DNA from: Dirofilaria immitis
Taxonomy: Eukaryota; Nematoda; Chromadorea; Rhabditida; Onchocercidae
Assembly (NCBI GenBank): GCA_024305405.1
Contig: JAKNDB010000067.1
Coordinates: forward strand, 1,623,501-1,687,500
Reading direction: 5' to 3'
Length of the DNA: 64,000 nucleotides
Both the position numbers and the translations under genes were made by a program. The notes beneath the pieces were generated by a model, which was given only the letters and a program-made list of their open reading frames with translations, made no database searches and had not been told where the DNA came from. The first letter of the stretch is position 1. Each line of letters opens with the position of its first letter. Positions 40,737 through 61,186 of this stretch are shown here, in pieces.

Positions 40737-41254
40737 AATCATTCATTCAGTCATCGATTCATCCATTCATTCATTCATCGATTCATTCATTCATCGATTC
40801 ATCCATTCATTCATCGATTCATCGATTCATTGATTCATTATTTCATCGATTCATTTATTCATCGATTCATTTATTCATTCATTCATTCATTCATCGATTC
40901 ATCGATTCATTGATTCATTGATTCATCGATTCATTGATTCATTGATTCATCGATTCATTCATTCATTCATTCATTCATCGATTCATTGATTCATCGATTC
41001 ATTGATTCATCGATTCATTCATTCATTCATCTATTCATCTATTCATCGATTCATCGATTCATTGATTCATCGATTCATTCATTCATTCATCTATTCATCG
41101 ATTCATCGATTCATTTATTCATTCATTCATCGATTCATTCATTCATTCATTGATCGATTCATTCATTCATCCATTCATTCATCGATTCATCGATTCATTT
41201 ATTCATTCATTCATCGATTTATTCATTCATTCATTCATCGATTCATTGATTCAT
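40737..41254. repeat. CATT/CATCGATT minisatellite, about 0.5 kb
   Basis: The block is built only from the words ATTCATTC, ATCGATTC, TTGATTC and CTATTC, so it keeps a near-perfect 4-base period with CATCGATT inserted every 8-24 bases. Because 4 and 3 are coprime the plus-strand frames stay open and translate as FIHRFIHSF repeats; this is a repeat artefact, not a gene. It ends about 0.5 kb before the aminotransferase start. Confidence 0.9.
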
Positions 41255-41742
41255 TTTTCTTCTAAACAAAACTGAGATAGTATTTTTGAAAGATTGTTTC
41301 TTTTTCTTTCGTTTAATCTCAATTAATCAAAATAATTATTATTGTTTATTAACTCATCGACATAATGCGGTCGGTCATATTGTGTTGTTTTTTATTTTTT
41401 CTGTTAAATTTGCACTTATATATATATATATATATGTGTTATTGATAGCTTTTGCTAGTGAAAAAAAAATTTTTTTATTTAAAACTTTGCTCTTTTCATT
41501 GATAAATAAACTTTGTGAAATGATAGATGAATGTGCCAACAATTCATTATGAAAGTCATTTATTTATTTTTAATAAATGATAAATAAATTTCTTATCAAT
41601 TATACTTATATATATATAAGTAAAGGAATATATATTTGAATGAATTGATTAACAATTAATTGATTAATTAAATTGAATTCATTATAAAATATATTGGATT
41701 TATATATGATGATAAGATTATGCAGTAAAATGTTATCAGTTA

Positions 41743-41755
41743 AATTAATTTTAGG
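41743..41755 (+). promoter_or_regulatory. Candidate spliced-leader acceptor for the aminotransferase gene
   Basis: AATTAATTTTAG ends at 41754, leaving a single G before the ATG at 41756. An acceptor this close to a start codon, with no upstream coding exon, is typical of trans-spliced nematode mRNAs. Confidence 0.55.
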
Positions 41756-48772
<7,017 letters not shown>

Positions 48773-48892
48773 AATATTTTTGCATAATTTTAGAAATAAT
48801 TTGTCAAAGGGAATTTTCCATATTATATTTTAGATAATTCTTCTAAATATAACTTTTAATTATTCTAATTTCATATTTCATCATTTGTATCA

Positions 48893-49040
48893 TATGAAGA
48901 TAAGTATTATCATTAAAATTGATATCATTTTCTTCTTTCGAAGATAAGTATTATCATCAAAATTGATATCTCATTTTCTTTCATTTTCATATGAAGATAA
49001 GTGTTATCATCAAAATTAATATCTCATTTTCTTTCATTTC
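48893..49040. repeat. Three-copy tandem repeat in the aminotransferase 3' flank
   Basis: The unit contains GAAGATAAGTATTATCATCA, then AAAATTGATATC and TCATTTTCTTTCATTT; period about 50-60 bp. Confidence 0.8.
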
Positions 49041-50439
49041 GTAAATTTATATTTTTGCTAAATTCTCAAATTTCATTTTCCGCATTTTATGCTTTGCTGG
49101 AAAAGGTAGCTTAAATTTATATTTTTAATTTACAAAAGTTTTATTGCAATTTTTAGTATTATAATTTTAATTTTTTAAAAGAAATTATTCACAGAATCTT
49201 TCTCTCTCTCTCTCTCTTTCTCTATCCCTTTCTCTTTCTCTCTTTCTCTCTCTCACTTAATAAAAAAAATTGTAATTCCCAAATATTCAAATTCGATAAT
49301 TTTTATTTCAAACGATTTGTCCATTTCAACAAGTTTTGTCAAAATAGCATTTGATAGCGAAGTAAAAGTTTAAATCTCGAAATGAATAAAAAGATTACAT
49401 TAAGTTTTTTAATTAATTTTAATTTGATTATGTCATTAGATATATTTATAGAAAAATGTAATGTCTTTTTCCTGAAATATGAAATGCTAACTTTAATTAT
49501 AAGAATTGAAAATAAATTGATGAAATTTACATGTCTTCCACATAATGTAATAATTTAATAAAGCTAATATCATTGATAATTTAAATTGCCAAAAAAGCAG
49601 TCCATTTCAAATTCTGAAATTAATCTGTGATATTTTATTAATAAAATTTAGCTTTAAATTAAGCAAATGTTAATTCCAAAAAAAAGTAATCGATTTCAAG
49701 TTCTGAAACAAATCTGTTGTTGATAAAATTTAAATTTTAAATTAATCAAATGAAAATTATCTTTGCCATATTTTATATAATTTTCCCTTATTTTCATTTT
49801 ATTTTTAAAATGCATAAAATACGCTATAATAAAATTTTAATCTTAATTTTCTCCCATAAATTATAATTACAACTATGCATGATAAATATATAAATTTAAT
49901 TTATTTTATGATAATTTCAGTGATATAATCAGTCAGTGATATAATCAGATGCTATCAGTAAAGTTATAATCGAATTTAAATTTCTTCTAATTAAAAAGAA
50001 AAAATTTACAAAAGTAATAATAATTTTAAAACTTCGAATATTCCAAAATTTATATAAATTTTTATAATTTTTTAAAAATATTTCCAATTAAAAACAAAAA
50101 AACTTTTTTTTGGATAAAATTATTTGCTAATTTTGATTCGTTTCATTTTGAAAATAATTTTGGAAAAAAATATTAAAAAATATTATATTTAATTTATAAA
50201 ATTTAATTTAACTATTGATTACTTCTGATACTATTAGGAAATTTCTCCTTAATTTTATTTTTATCACTGTAATTCAGCAATTCATCCATTTTAATCAATG
50301 ATTTAAATTTAAATTATAATTAAAAAAGTGTTCCATATAATCTTCTCTACTAAATATTTTTACGATGTTGACCTCTTTTTCAATTGATCAAATCTTTTAA
50401 CCGAATCGATGATATCTGTATTTAAATGATAATCATTAT

Positions 50440-50870
50440 AGCGAAATGATATCTCGTCATAACATTGTTAATAATAATATGATAAGAATTAAGATTGATA
50501 TTAAAATGTCAAATAATATTGATAATCATAATTAATATGTAATAATATTGTTAATAATAGCATAATAAAATTAAAATTGATATTAAATACTAGATAATAT
50601 TGATAATCATAATTAATATCTAATAAAGTTGTTAACAATAGTATAAGAATTAAAATTGATATTAAATACTAGATAATATTGATAATCATAATTAATATTT
50701 AATAATATTGTTAATAATAGCATAATAAGAATTAAAATCGATATTAAATACTAGATAATATTGATAATCATAATTAATATCTAATAAAGTTGTTAACAAT
50801 AGTATAAGAATTAAAATTGATATTAAATACTAGATAATATTGATAATCATAATTAATATTTAATATACAA
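50440..50870. repeat. Tandem repeat, about five copies, unit about 85 bp
   Basis: The unit carries ATTGATAATCATAATTAATA, then TAATAAAGTTGTTAACAATA, then AGAATTAAAATTGATATTAA and ATACTAGATA. Two alternating variants are visible, suggesting a higher-order duplication. Confidence 0.8.
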
Positions 50871-51780
50871 TTAATTATAAAACAAATTTAATATTATTAA
50901 ATTATTTACAGTATGAAAAATTTTTATTCAAAGTTTTTTCGATATAAAATTACTATAAATTAATTTTTATATATAAATATATTTATAAATTTTATAATTT
51001 TATTTTTCAATTTTTCATTAAAAATTGTTATTAAATTTCTATTTATTAATTATTATTAATTATACATATATATATTATTATCATATTAGTCACGCATCAA
51101 TACTGATTTTAACACTGATTTCTATTTTATTTCATACATTTTTTTTTTAGTAATTGATAGTTTGAAATAGAAATGATAAGAGTGAGGTTATTGTAAAATA
51201 TTTTCTTTAATTTGAATCTATCTGTTGAAATTATCTGAGAATTCCATTTAACTGTGATAATTTTATCGATCATAATAATTGATCAATCAATAAAAATTAT
51301 CACATTCGGAAGAATCGAATTTTAATATATCATAAGTAATCATTTCATGTTTGTTCATATGTGCTTATATATATTATTATAATATTTATAATAAGTATTG
51401 AGAATAATTAAAATTAGTTTCTCGTGAATTATTCGTATTGAATTTTTATCAAATATTACAGATAATATATGCATAAATGGTATTAAATAATTAATTAAAT
51501 TTTTCCCATATCTTTTTAAGGAAATGTTTATTTTTCGTTATATCAAAATATCAAAACAAAGAATAAGCATAAAGCATGCGAAGAAAAGCTTTTGATAAAA
51601 CAAATATTTTTATAAATTTAATTAAAAATTTTAAAGAAAAACATTTAAATACTAATAAAATTTTTGTTTAAATTTTAGAAAAATATTTAAAAAATAATAA
51701 TTTTTTAGCAAAATATTTAAATGAACTATAGAAATTCTAAAAATCAAAATAATTTTAAACAATAATATATTGCTATATTA

Positions 51781-52010
51781 TTTATCTAAGTATTGTAATA
51801 TGATTAAAATTAGCTTCTCGAGAATTACTTATATTGATTTTTATAAGCTATAATATTTATTTAAGTATTGCAATATAATTAAAATTAGCTTCTCGAGAAT
51901 TACTTATATTGATTTTTATAAGCTATAATATTTATTTAAGTATTGCAATATAATTAAAATTAGCTTCTCGAGAATTACTTATATTGATTTTTATCAAATA
52001 TTACAAATAC
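51781..52010. repeat. 75-bp tandem repeat, three copies
   Basis: TAGCTTCTCGAGAATTACTT occurs at 51811, 51886 and 51961, an exact 75-base period. A diverged fourth copy lies apart at about 51391-51465. Confidence 0.9.
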
Positions 52011-53689
52011 AAATTCTTTTAAATTAAATTATTACAATATACTTATTTTTGAAAAATTTTTTAAAATATTTAAAATTACTTTTTTGATTTTGTATTTCGA
52101 ATTAAAATTTTTTTTCCTTAAAATTTATTACCAAATCTTTCTAATAATTATAAAAAAAAAAATTTAATTGATTACAGTAAATATTTATGATTACTAATTT
52201 ATTTTTAAATATGCCTTGATCATTTCAACAATAGTCAAAATCATATCATATCAAAATCATATCATATTATTCAATTATATTTTGTTCGTTTTATTTTATT
52301 CGATTGAACAATTTTGCTTTTTTTTCTTTCTTTCATTCTCGAACTTCTTGTAATAACCAGTTTTTCAAGTTTAATAAAGAAGGAAAAAAAAAAAAGGTTG
52401 AAATATTAATTTATGTTAATTTGACTGAATTTGCGTATTATTTAATTTGAAGCATTTCAAAATATTTACATAAATTGTTTAGATTACAGTAACCCATTTC
52501 GTTTTAAGTTTATATTTCGAATAAAATAAAAAACTTTCCGGAAATTTTCCTTTCAATTTAAATCGCTTTTTATTATTCATTGCATAAACAACAATGAATC
52601 AATGGAAAATTTAACTTTTTCAATTTCTACAAAAATAATTTTTTAACAAGACAGTATCCTGTTTAACCTTTATTGATATTTATCTTTTGACCTCTTCTAT
52701 CTCTCTCTTTTTTTAAAAAAGAGAAGAAAAGCAAGAGAGAGAGAGAGAGAAAGATGAAGAGAAACTTTTTCAAAGAAAATGTAAAATTATTGAAAAGAGG
52801 AATTCTTTTTTCACACAAATGCATCATAAATCATATCACAATTTACTTCGTTTTTTTCTTTTCAAAATCTCTCGAAGATATTTTTATTTTTTTAAAAAAA
52901 AAAAGATAAAATGCTTCCTCATTATGTAAATATAAATATAGCAATAAGACAAGGTAAAAGAAAAGGATTAGAGAGAGAGAGAGAGAGGAGAGAGAAAGAA
53001 AGAGAGAGAGAAAGAAAAGAAAATTATTGATGATACTTTTGAAAATTATTTAAAATAATTATTTTCAATTATTAATTATTTCAGCAATGTTTATATTTAT
53101 TTTTGTCATTAAAATTATAAACAATAAATAAATAATTATCTAAAAATTAATTCATTTGAAATAAAAAGCCATTAAATTATTTCATTTATCCAAAAAATCA
53201 ATAAATGATCATTTTCTCGGTTCAAATGTTTCTCTTCAAATTTAATTTAAAAAAAAAAAAAAATTAAATTTAATGAAAAGAATCATTTGATATTATGATC
53301 GTAAATTTTAGATTAAAAATTGAATATTTCTCGAGAATAAGTCCTATATCATTTCTTAATAAATAATATATATTTTATTATTATTAATTAAAAAACAAAA
53401 TAATCCAATTTGTTTTTAATTTGAAAAAGAATGTTTATTTATGAATTTAGTAGGCGTAAGTATAATATTCTTATCATTTGAATGATAGAAGAACGCATTA
53501 TCAGAATAATAAAATATATTAGTTGTTCAATAAAGTTTCTTATTGTCTTGTTGTAGTAGTATTGTAGCAAATGATCTTTTCGAATTGTTAATTTCCCATT
53601 TATTTGATAAGCAATAAAGAAAATTGCTATATTTTCTTGTACAATAACAAGAAGCAAAATAAAATAATATTTTGAATAATCAATTATTT

Positions 53690-54190
53690 AATGAAGCAAA
53701 AGCGATTTATTCGTACAATAAGGCTATTTATGATATCAGTAAACCTTATTATACAACTAATCATACAATATTGCTATTTGCTATAACAATAAATTTTATT
53801 ATACAACTATCCATGCAATAAAGCTATTTATTATTACAACAAACTTGTTCTGCAACTATTTGTACATTAAGGGTATTTATTACTACAACAAACTTTTTTA
53901 TACAACTACTCATACAATAAGGCTATTTGCTATGACAATAAATTTTGTTATACAACTATTCATAACAATAAATTTTGTTATACAACTATTCATATAATAT
54001 TATTGCTATAACAATACTTTGTTATACAACTATTCATACAATATTATTGCTATAACAATAAATTTTGCTATAACAATACTTTGTTATACAACTATTCATA
54101 CAATATTATTGCTATAACAATAAATTTTGCTGTAACAATAAACTTTGTTATACAACTATCCATACAATAAGGCTATTTTCTACAACAATA
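53690..54190. repeat. Tandem repeat around TATACAACTATTCATACAATA
   Basis: About nine imperfect units of 45-65 bases built from AATAAATTTTGTTATACAAC, TATTCATACAATA and GGCTATTT words. Confidence 0.8.
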
Positions 54191-54504
54191 AATTTTGTTA
54201 TTCAACCTTTCATATGCTTAATTAGCTTTATTTAACAAATAATCTCCAAATTATTAATTGAAAGTACAAAAAGAAAAAAAGTTTGATTAAAATGTTACAT
54301 TGCATTTGTCAACAAATAATATCAAAAGTACAGTACAATACAAAGATCGAATTTTATAAATATTAGTCAGTTGGCTGATTTTTTCCAAAAAAAAAAATAA
54401 ATAAAAATAAAACTTTTTTCCTATTTGCTATGTTTACTGCAACTTTTCGATTATATTTTGCTATTAGTTGGAATAAATATGCTTTTATTTAACGCTTATT
54501 TATA

Positions 54505-54860
54505 AACTTTTAATGCTGATTTTTAGAATTCTTCTGATTTTTAGAACTTTTCATATTGACTTTTTAGAACTTTTAATGCTGATTTTCTAGAACTAGAACT
54601 TTTCGTGTTGATTTTTAGAGCTTTTAAATGCTGATTTTTTAGAACTTTTAATGCTGATTTTCTAGAACTAGAACTTTTCGTGTCGATTTTTAAAGCTTTT
54701 AAATGCTGATTTTTAGAACTTTTAATGTTGATTTTTTAGAATTTTTATTTTTAATGCTGATTTTCTAGAACTTTCAATGCTGATTTTTAGAATTTTTAAA
54801 GCCGATTTTTGGAACTTTTCACGTTGATTTTTAAAACTTTCAATGCTGATTTTTTAAAAA
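54505..54860. repeat. Tandem repeat around CTTTTAATGCTGATTTTTAGAA
   Basis: More than ten imperfect units of 26-36 bases with variants CGTGTTGATTTTTAG and CTAGAACTAGAACTTTTCGT. Confidence 0.85.
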
Positions 54861-56501
54861 TGAATTTTTTGATGATTTTTTTAGAAAAATTACATAGCAA
54901 TTATGTCTTTTCATTTTCATTTCTAATAATAAAAATGAAAAGTTTTTTTGATCAAATTTTGAAATATTATTTTTAATTTTTCATTTTAGAAAATAGTCAT
55001 TTTTTCCTTTCCTATTTCTTTACTTTCAATATTTTATTTCATTTTAAAATTTACATTATTTTATATAGCATTTCAATATTTTACATCATTAAATGGAGCA
55101 TTTATTTCGTTTGAGAGAGAAAGAGAGAGAGAGAAAGAGAGGGAGAGAAAGAGAGAGAGAAAGAGAGAGAAAAGCTTAAAATTTCACTGTAATTTCGAGC
55201 AAAAATGTTGTATTAAAAATATTACGCTTAAATCATTACATATTCACGTAACGTACATTTTATCATTTTTTTATCACATTATATAGAAGTAAATAAAATA
55301 AGAGAAAAAAATTTCATCAAATGATTTGATAAAATGAAAACTTTGATTAAAAAATAAACTGAATAAAATTGTCGAGATTCATAGATCGAATCTATTTATT
55401 TAACCTGTTCATAATTAATCATCATAAAATGCTGCACTTTTTAACATATTTTCAACTTTTTTTTCATAAAAATCACATATCACGTGAACACTATAATATA
55501 ACTTTTGGAAACATTAAGTAAATATATATATATATTTATATTTATATATGAAGCAAAATGTTATATTTGGCCTGATTGATTAGCTAATGTAATAAAAATT
55601 TATTTGAAATTTTATTACCTTCAAAATATAAATATTTGTTTATATTTCTATTATTTTGTTATGTAACAATTTTATTTTTTTATTTTTCATTTTCCAAAAG
55701 TAAACAATTTATTTGAATTAATAGAGTTGGTAAAAGTTTATTTTAAATTTTTTTTTTTTAATTCTATTTCTTTACAAATTTTTAAATGTCATAAAAATTT
55801 TAAATTTTTATGACATTTAAAAAAATCAAAAAAAAAAAAAATGATATATGCTGTTACGGTGATTAGAAGAATTTTTTTTTTTTTTGTTTTATCAATTCAA
55901 TATCATGATTGCATCATTTTTCAAATGAAAAAAAAAAAAAAACTTGAAATTTGTTTCATGTTTATTTTATTTCATTTCACATTGACAATCAATTATTTAA
56001 AAAAAAAGTTTTTCAAATTAATCTTTCAAATTACAAAAATAAAATAGTAATTCTCTCTTTTTTTTTATTTAAAAAATAAATTACAATTAATAGGAAATTG
56101 AAAGAAATTGAAATTTTTCTTACTATTTTATATTTTGTATTTTGATTCCTTTTAATACAATTATTGATAATATATGTAAATTAATTTTATTTATTTATTA
56201 TTTAAATACGCCTACCTTAATCATTATAACAAAACAAAATATCATATATTAAAGGAAAAAATTAAGGAAAAAATAAAAAGAAAAAAATGAAAAACTTTCT
56301 CCATCAACTATCATCTGCTTTTCATTTCATCTTCTGCTAATTCATCAAATGATTTGCTGCTCGTTTTCTTCCAAACATTTCAAAGTTTAATTTGAATTTT
56401 AGAAGTTTCTTGCAGCACAATTAGTTAACTGATTATTAAATTACTATCATCAGTATTACCTATCATCAATTTTCATTTATTATTATTATCATTATTAAAT
56501 T

Positions 56502-56635
56502 GATGATGATACCTTGAAATAATTATTCGATTAGAATGATTATAATTTCATACCATATTTATTGTATGTTATTAAATATTGCCCAAGTACAATCATCCGA
56601 ATCGGATAGCAAATCAAATGAATAAGATACTAGCA
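56502..56635. repeat. About 130-bp direct repeat, copy 1
   Basis: Matches 57190-57322 with scattered substitutions: ATGATACCTTGAAATAATTA, then ACCATATTTATTGTATGT, then CCAAATGAAT-type ends. Confidence 0.8.
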
Positions 56636-56884
56636 ACATCATCATTTTCTTCATTCATTATTACTATTATTTTAATGCTAGCATATTAGCATCGTCATCA
56701 TCATCATCATTATCATTATCATCATCATCATCATCATTATTGTTAGTGGAAATTTCATTGGAAAAACTAAAAATGAAGAAAAAAGCTCTGATACATGTTA
56801 ATGATTATTTAAGGGACGATATGCTGTCGTTATTGCTCAAAAGAAAAAAGAAACATAGATAGGGTATGTTTCTCTTTTAAATAA

Positions 56885-56931
<47 letters not shown>

Positions 56932-56935
56932 CCAC

Positions 56936-56998
<63 letters not shown>

Positions 56999-57000
56999 TA
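56885..57000. repeat. ATC trinucleotide tract
   Basis: About 37 CATCAT units with one CACCAC interruption. Confidence 0.9.
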
Positions 57001-57189
57001 CCTTTAAAGAATAACATCTTTTCTATTAACAATGTTTCTTCCACACCGTTACTTCGAATATATTACCTGCTACTAATGTATACCGATGAATGAACACGTC
57101 GTGGTAATGCATTGATGATTGTCGTTGATGACTGATGATGATGATGATGATGATGATAATAATGATGATGATGATGATGATGCTGTTGA

Positions 57190-57322
57190 TGATGATACCT
57201 TGAAATAATTATTCGGTTAGAATGATTTTAATTTCACACCATATTTATTGTATGTGTTAAATATCGCCCAGCTATAATCATCCGGATTGAATAGCAAACC
57301 AAATGAATAGGATATATATTCT
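57190..57322. repeat. About 130-bp direct repeat, copy 2
   Basis: Second copy of 56502-56635, same orientation, 0.69 kb downstream. Both copies lie next to ATC/GAT trinucleotide tracts. Confidence 0.8.
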
Positions 57323-57921
57323 TAGAATGGGCAATAATAGAAACAATTAACCCATCATTGCGGGCAACACAAAAGTAACTAACCCATTATTGCGGAGGGT
57401 AATACATTCTTATTTCTATTTCATCAAATATCGCTCAATAATCATTTTCATTCCGTTTCCGTTTTCAACTCTTACCTGTTATTATCAAACTGATATCAAA
57501 TCATTCAATTGTCTGATTTACATCGTTTTTGTCCGTTTTCACTCTTTACCCTACCTGTTGTTATTGGTGTCATCAATTCATTCGTTGTCCGTTTTCACTC
57601 TTACCTGTTGTTATTATCAACATTGGTGTCATTCAAATATTTTGCAGCAAAAAAAAAAAAAAGGGGTTGAACTAAAAGGTAAGATAAGGTAAAAGACAAC
57701 GATGAGCAAGAAAACAGTATCCAATACGAATACGAGAGCGAGGAACATTTGATTCAATTCTTGATGATTGCTGCTCATATACAACATATATATCGGGTAC
57801 GGTTTCGTTCAAATATTGCTGTTTGCCATCTTTGTTGTTTTGCTGTAAAATTTCAACCCTTTCGAAATTCTTTTAATCTTTTCCTTGTGGCAAAATATTT
57901 CTATTCAAAAATTTGATAAAA

Positions 57922-58665
57922 ATGAAAAAAACTGAGAAACATGTTAAATTTGAGCTTCCTCATAATAGCAATAATACTTCTAAAATTTATCAATCAAAGA
58001 TTAAAATAGATTCATCATCATTACTATCTGATGCTAGAATATTCTCATATATAGATTCTAAAACTTCTGAAAAAATTCCTCCTATTTCATCATCATTACA
58101 ACGCAAAGTTCGAAGCGATATTCGATCGATAATAAGCGTAAATTATAAACCATCTTTATCAATAGCAAAATTTCCATCATCGATTATTACTCGACCAAAA
58201 AGAACTGTATTTTCAACTACTGATAAGGTTAATTCATATTTGACTAAGTCTAAAATATCTGCTACAACTTTTCCACTAAATGATATGATAAAACCTTCCA
58301 TGAATTATTATTCACGTATCTCTTATGTTAATGCACCACCACCACCAATTTCTCGATCAAATCGAATAAGTTTACAACTTACAAATTGTCATTCTTCTGC
58401 ATATTCACATGCAAAAATACCACCGATAGATAAGACTCGAAAGTTCTGCACTATTGATCCAGAAAGATGCCGAAATTTCTTCACTACCAATGGAACTATG
58501 CGTCTACCAACAATAAATACGAATGTTAATGAATTCGATAGATATCCGAATACTAAGATGGAAATGCTACGATCGAATATTCCATGGTCTAAAATTCTTT
58601 CAATAACTCCACCTGATTCAGCATTTTCAGATAGCACCATATCATATGGAAGTCGGCTTGCATGG
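57922..58665 (+). CDS. Hypothetical serine/proline-rich basic protein, first coding exon
   Basis: A 248-codon open frame starts at ATG 57922 and ends at a strong donor GCATGG|GTAAGC (58666); in-frame read-through reaches TAA within three codons, so the gene is spliced and its 3' part is not found here. Codon use and composition are protein-like. I do not recognise the family. The product is hydrophilic and probably disordered, rich in Ser, Thr, Lys, Arg and Pro, with a PPPP stretch near residue 139 and no signal peptide or membrane segment. The N-terminus reads KKTEKHVKFELP; KHVKF matches the RVxF-type docking motif for protein phosphatase 1 (pattern match only). Two cysteines lie close together in KFCTIDPERCRNFF near residue 180. 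The remaining exons may lie beyond a large intron, possibly outside the window. Confidence 0.6.
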
Positions 58666-60988
58666 GTAAGCTAAAAATTTTAATTTAAAATTCATTTCCA
58701 AATAAAGTCATTACTATCATATTTCTCTTATCATAACTATGATAAGATAAACCTAGGATGATTTAAAATAAAATAGATTTCGTGATAAATATATCGAATA
58801 ACATTTTAGAAATAAAGTATAAATTTAAAGATTATAAAGATTTGTTCATTTGCATACAAAATATTATTGTGATAAATTATCGGGATGATAATATCAGGAT
58901 GAACTGTTATTATGAAATATCAAAAAAGTATTATTGCTAATTTTTAAAATTCTCAAAATATTAATTATTATATGTATGAAAATTTTGATAAGATAAGAAA
59001 TCCATCTATCCTGTTTTTAGATAATTTAATGAATTTATCAGAATAGCACTGATAACACTTTTGTTTCATTAATTTCACAAAATGTCATCATGAAAAATTA
59101 GAAAGAAGTTTGGGAGAAAAAAAAATAATTAAAAAGACATTTGCTAATTTGTGATAGCTCAAGGTCAAAATTTTTTAAAAGTTTCTTTTGCATAATACTT
59201 CCACCCAATATAATTTAGTATTTTTTTGTTTTTAAACAATTTTATCAGTAATAAAAATTTGATAAAAATTATAGATTTGATTTATCATCCTAACAATTAA
59301 TCTATTTATTAAGATTTTTGATGCTTTTTTTGGCCATCATTCAAGTTTTAACTTATTTAAACAATTCTTATCATACATGTATATTTATTTATCATTTTAT
59401 CAATTTTTCGTTCATTTGATAATATGCTATTTTTTTGATTTTTTTTTCTTAAATTAACACATTTTTATCATTTCGATAAAGCGAATTTTTTTTTTGATAA
59501 TTCGATAATTTAAAATTTCATATTATATTTAAATTTTAATTTTGAATTTTTTTTTGATATAAACTTGCACTTTGACTTTATCCTTCGTTTATTGAATCAA
59601 AGATTGTTAAAATTTATATTTGCTATTAAAAAATAAATGATAGGCTATCATTTATCATAGGTTTTCTATTGCATTAATTTTCACGAATCTTTCATCTCTT
59701 AACGTTTTTTTTTTCGAATTTTAAAAATGTATTAGATTGATTAATTGCATGCAAAATTATCACTTTTATCAAAAATTATCAATTTGATAATTTCTTACTT
59801 CCATCTATTGCATCAATTTGTCAATTCTACAAAATATCATTGCTTAATAAATTGAAATAGTAAAATATCAAAATTTTTTAGAATGAATTTTACTTATTAA
59901 ACTTTTTTAAATTAATTTTTCACAAATTATTTAATACCGAAAAATATTTCTTTTTTTCTCTTACAATTCTATTAATTAAATTCTAATTTGGTTATTATGC
60001 AAATGCAAATTAATTTGAATAAGTCTAAATTTTATTTTATGACTTTAAAATTTTAATTATCTTTAATGACAAAACAAGTTTTTCTTCTTTTTTTTATGCA
60101 TTGAAAAATAAAAATTTTCATTTTTTTCCTCTTTCTTCAATTTTGGTTAATTAAATTGAAAGATATAAAATTTTTCCGACTAATTTCTCATCGCTAATTA
60201 TTTAATAATTATTTTTATTATGCAAAAAAAAAGAAAAAGAAAAAGAAAAAGAAGAAAGAGATCTAAAAATAATATACTTTTTCATTATAAAAGAAAAAAA
60301 AAAGAATGTCAATCAAAAATGAAATTAATTTTTTCTTTTTTTTAGAAAATAATTTTTACAATTATCATAAAATTTAATTTCTAAAACATTTAAAATACAA
60401 TTAAATTTTATAAAATATTTTTAAAAAAATTTGCACAAAAAAATTATCAATTAATCACTTATCAGCGAATCATATATGTTATGAATAGTTTTTTGATATT
60501 ATAGTTGTTAGAAAATTATCAATGAAAAAAAATGTTAGACAATGGATGATTAATGATGCTGATAATACGATAAATGTTATGATAATATTAATCAAATGCA
60601 AGAAGTTAATAAATTTTGATTTAATTTTTTTTTAATTTTATTTAGTACAATTTTTTTTTTTGACTTCCATTAAAATATTGCATTGTTTTAAAATGAAATA
60701 ATGTTGACGTAAAAAATTTGAAAAAAAGAATTAAATAGAAGATTTTTTTTTTTGATAAATAAAATTTGTTATCACAAATGATAATTTTTGTAATTTATCA
60801 AATTAAGGCTACTTACTGTTTACACTTTCTTGCCTTTTTTTTTTTCGAAAAATTCTTAAATTTTGAAATTGCTCAAAATTTTAATTTAAATTAAAATATT
60901 CTGGAAAAAAGATTTTTTCAGATTAATTTTCGAAAAATTTGATTTTATAAATTATTTTATTAATAATCTAAGCGTAATCATTTATTTA

Positions 60989-61186
60989 TATTTGATGATA
61001 ATTTCAATGAATTAACTGATAAATGTTATAAAAGATTCTCAATTAAGATTATTTAATTATGATAAGTTTGATAATTTTGTTAGGCACATAATATTTGATG
61101 ATAATTTCAATGAATTAACTGATAAATGTTATAAAAGATTCTCAATTAAGATTATTTAATTATGATAAGTTTGATAATTTTATTCG
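60989..61186. repeat. Two-copy tandem duplication, period about 103 bp
   Basis: TTTGATGATAATTTCAATGA through GATAAGTTTGATAATTTT occurs twice back to back with almost no difference, so it is a recent duplication. Confidence 0.9.

Larger units (their letters stand above)
35831..41742. other. AT-rich intergenic spacer upstream of the aminotransferase gene
   Basis: No exon is supported. Besides the repeats listed separately, it holds long T runs, TA dinucleotide tracts (36706-36724, 40549-40589), a CTA tract (38790-38822) and a Phe-coding T-rich tandem repeat at about 39400-39610. Confidence 0.6.
48773..57921. other. AT-rich intergenic region with many local tandem repeats
   Basis: No protein-like exon is supported apart from a weak open stretch at about 57684-57916. 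A plausible poly(A) signal for the aminotransferase gene is AATAAA near 49258. CT/GA tracts occur at 49200-49255, 52735-52755, 52970-53015 and 55110-55170. Confidence 0.6.

Noticed and set aside
40698..41265. Plus-strand open frames encoding FIHRFIHSF repeats
   Set aside because: They are the translation of a 4-base-period minisatellite and have no codon bias beyond it.
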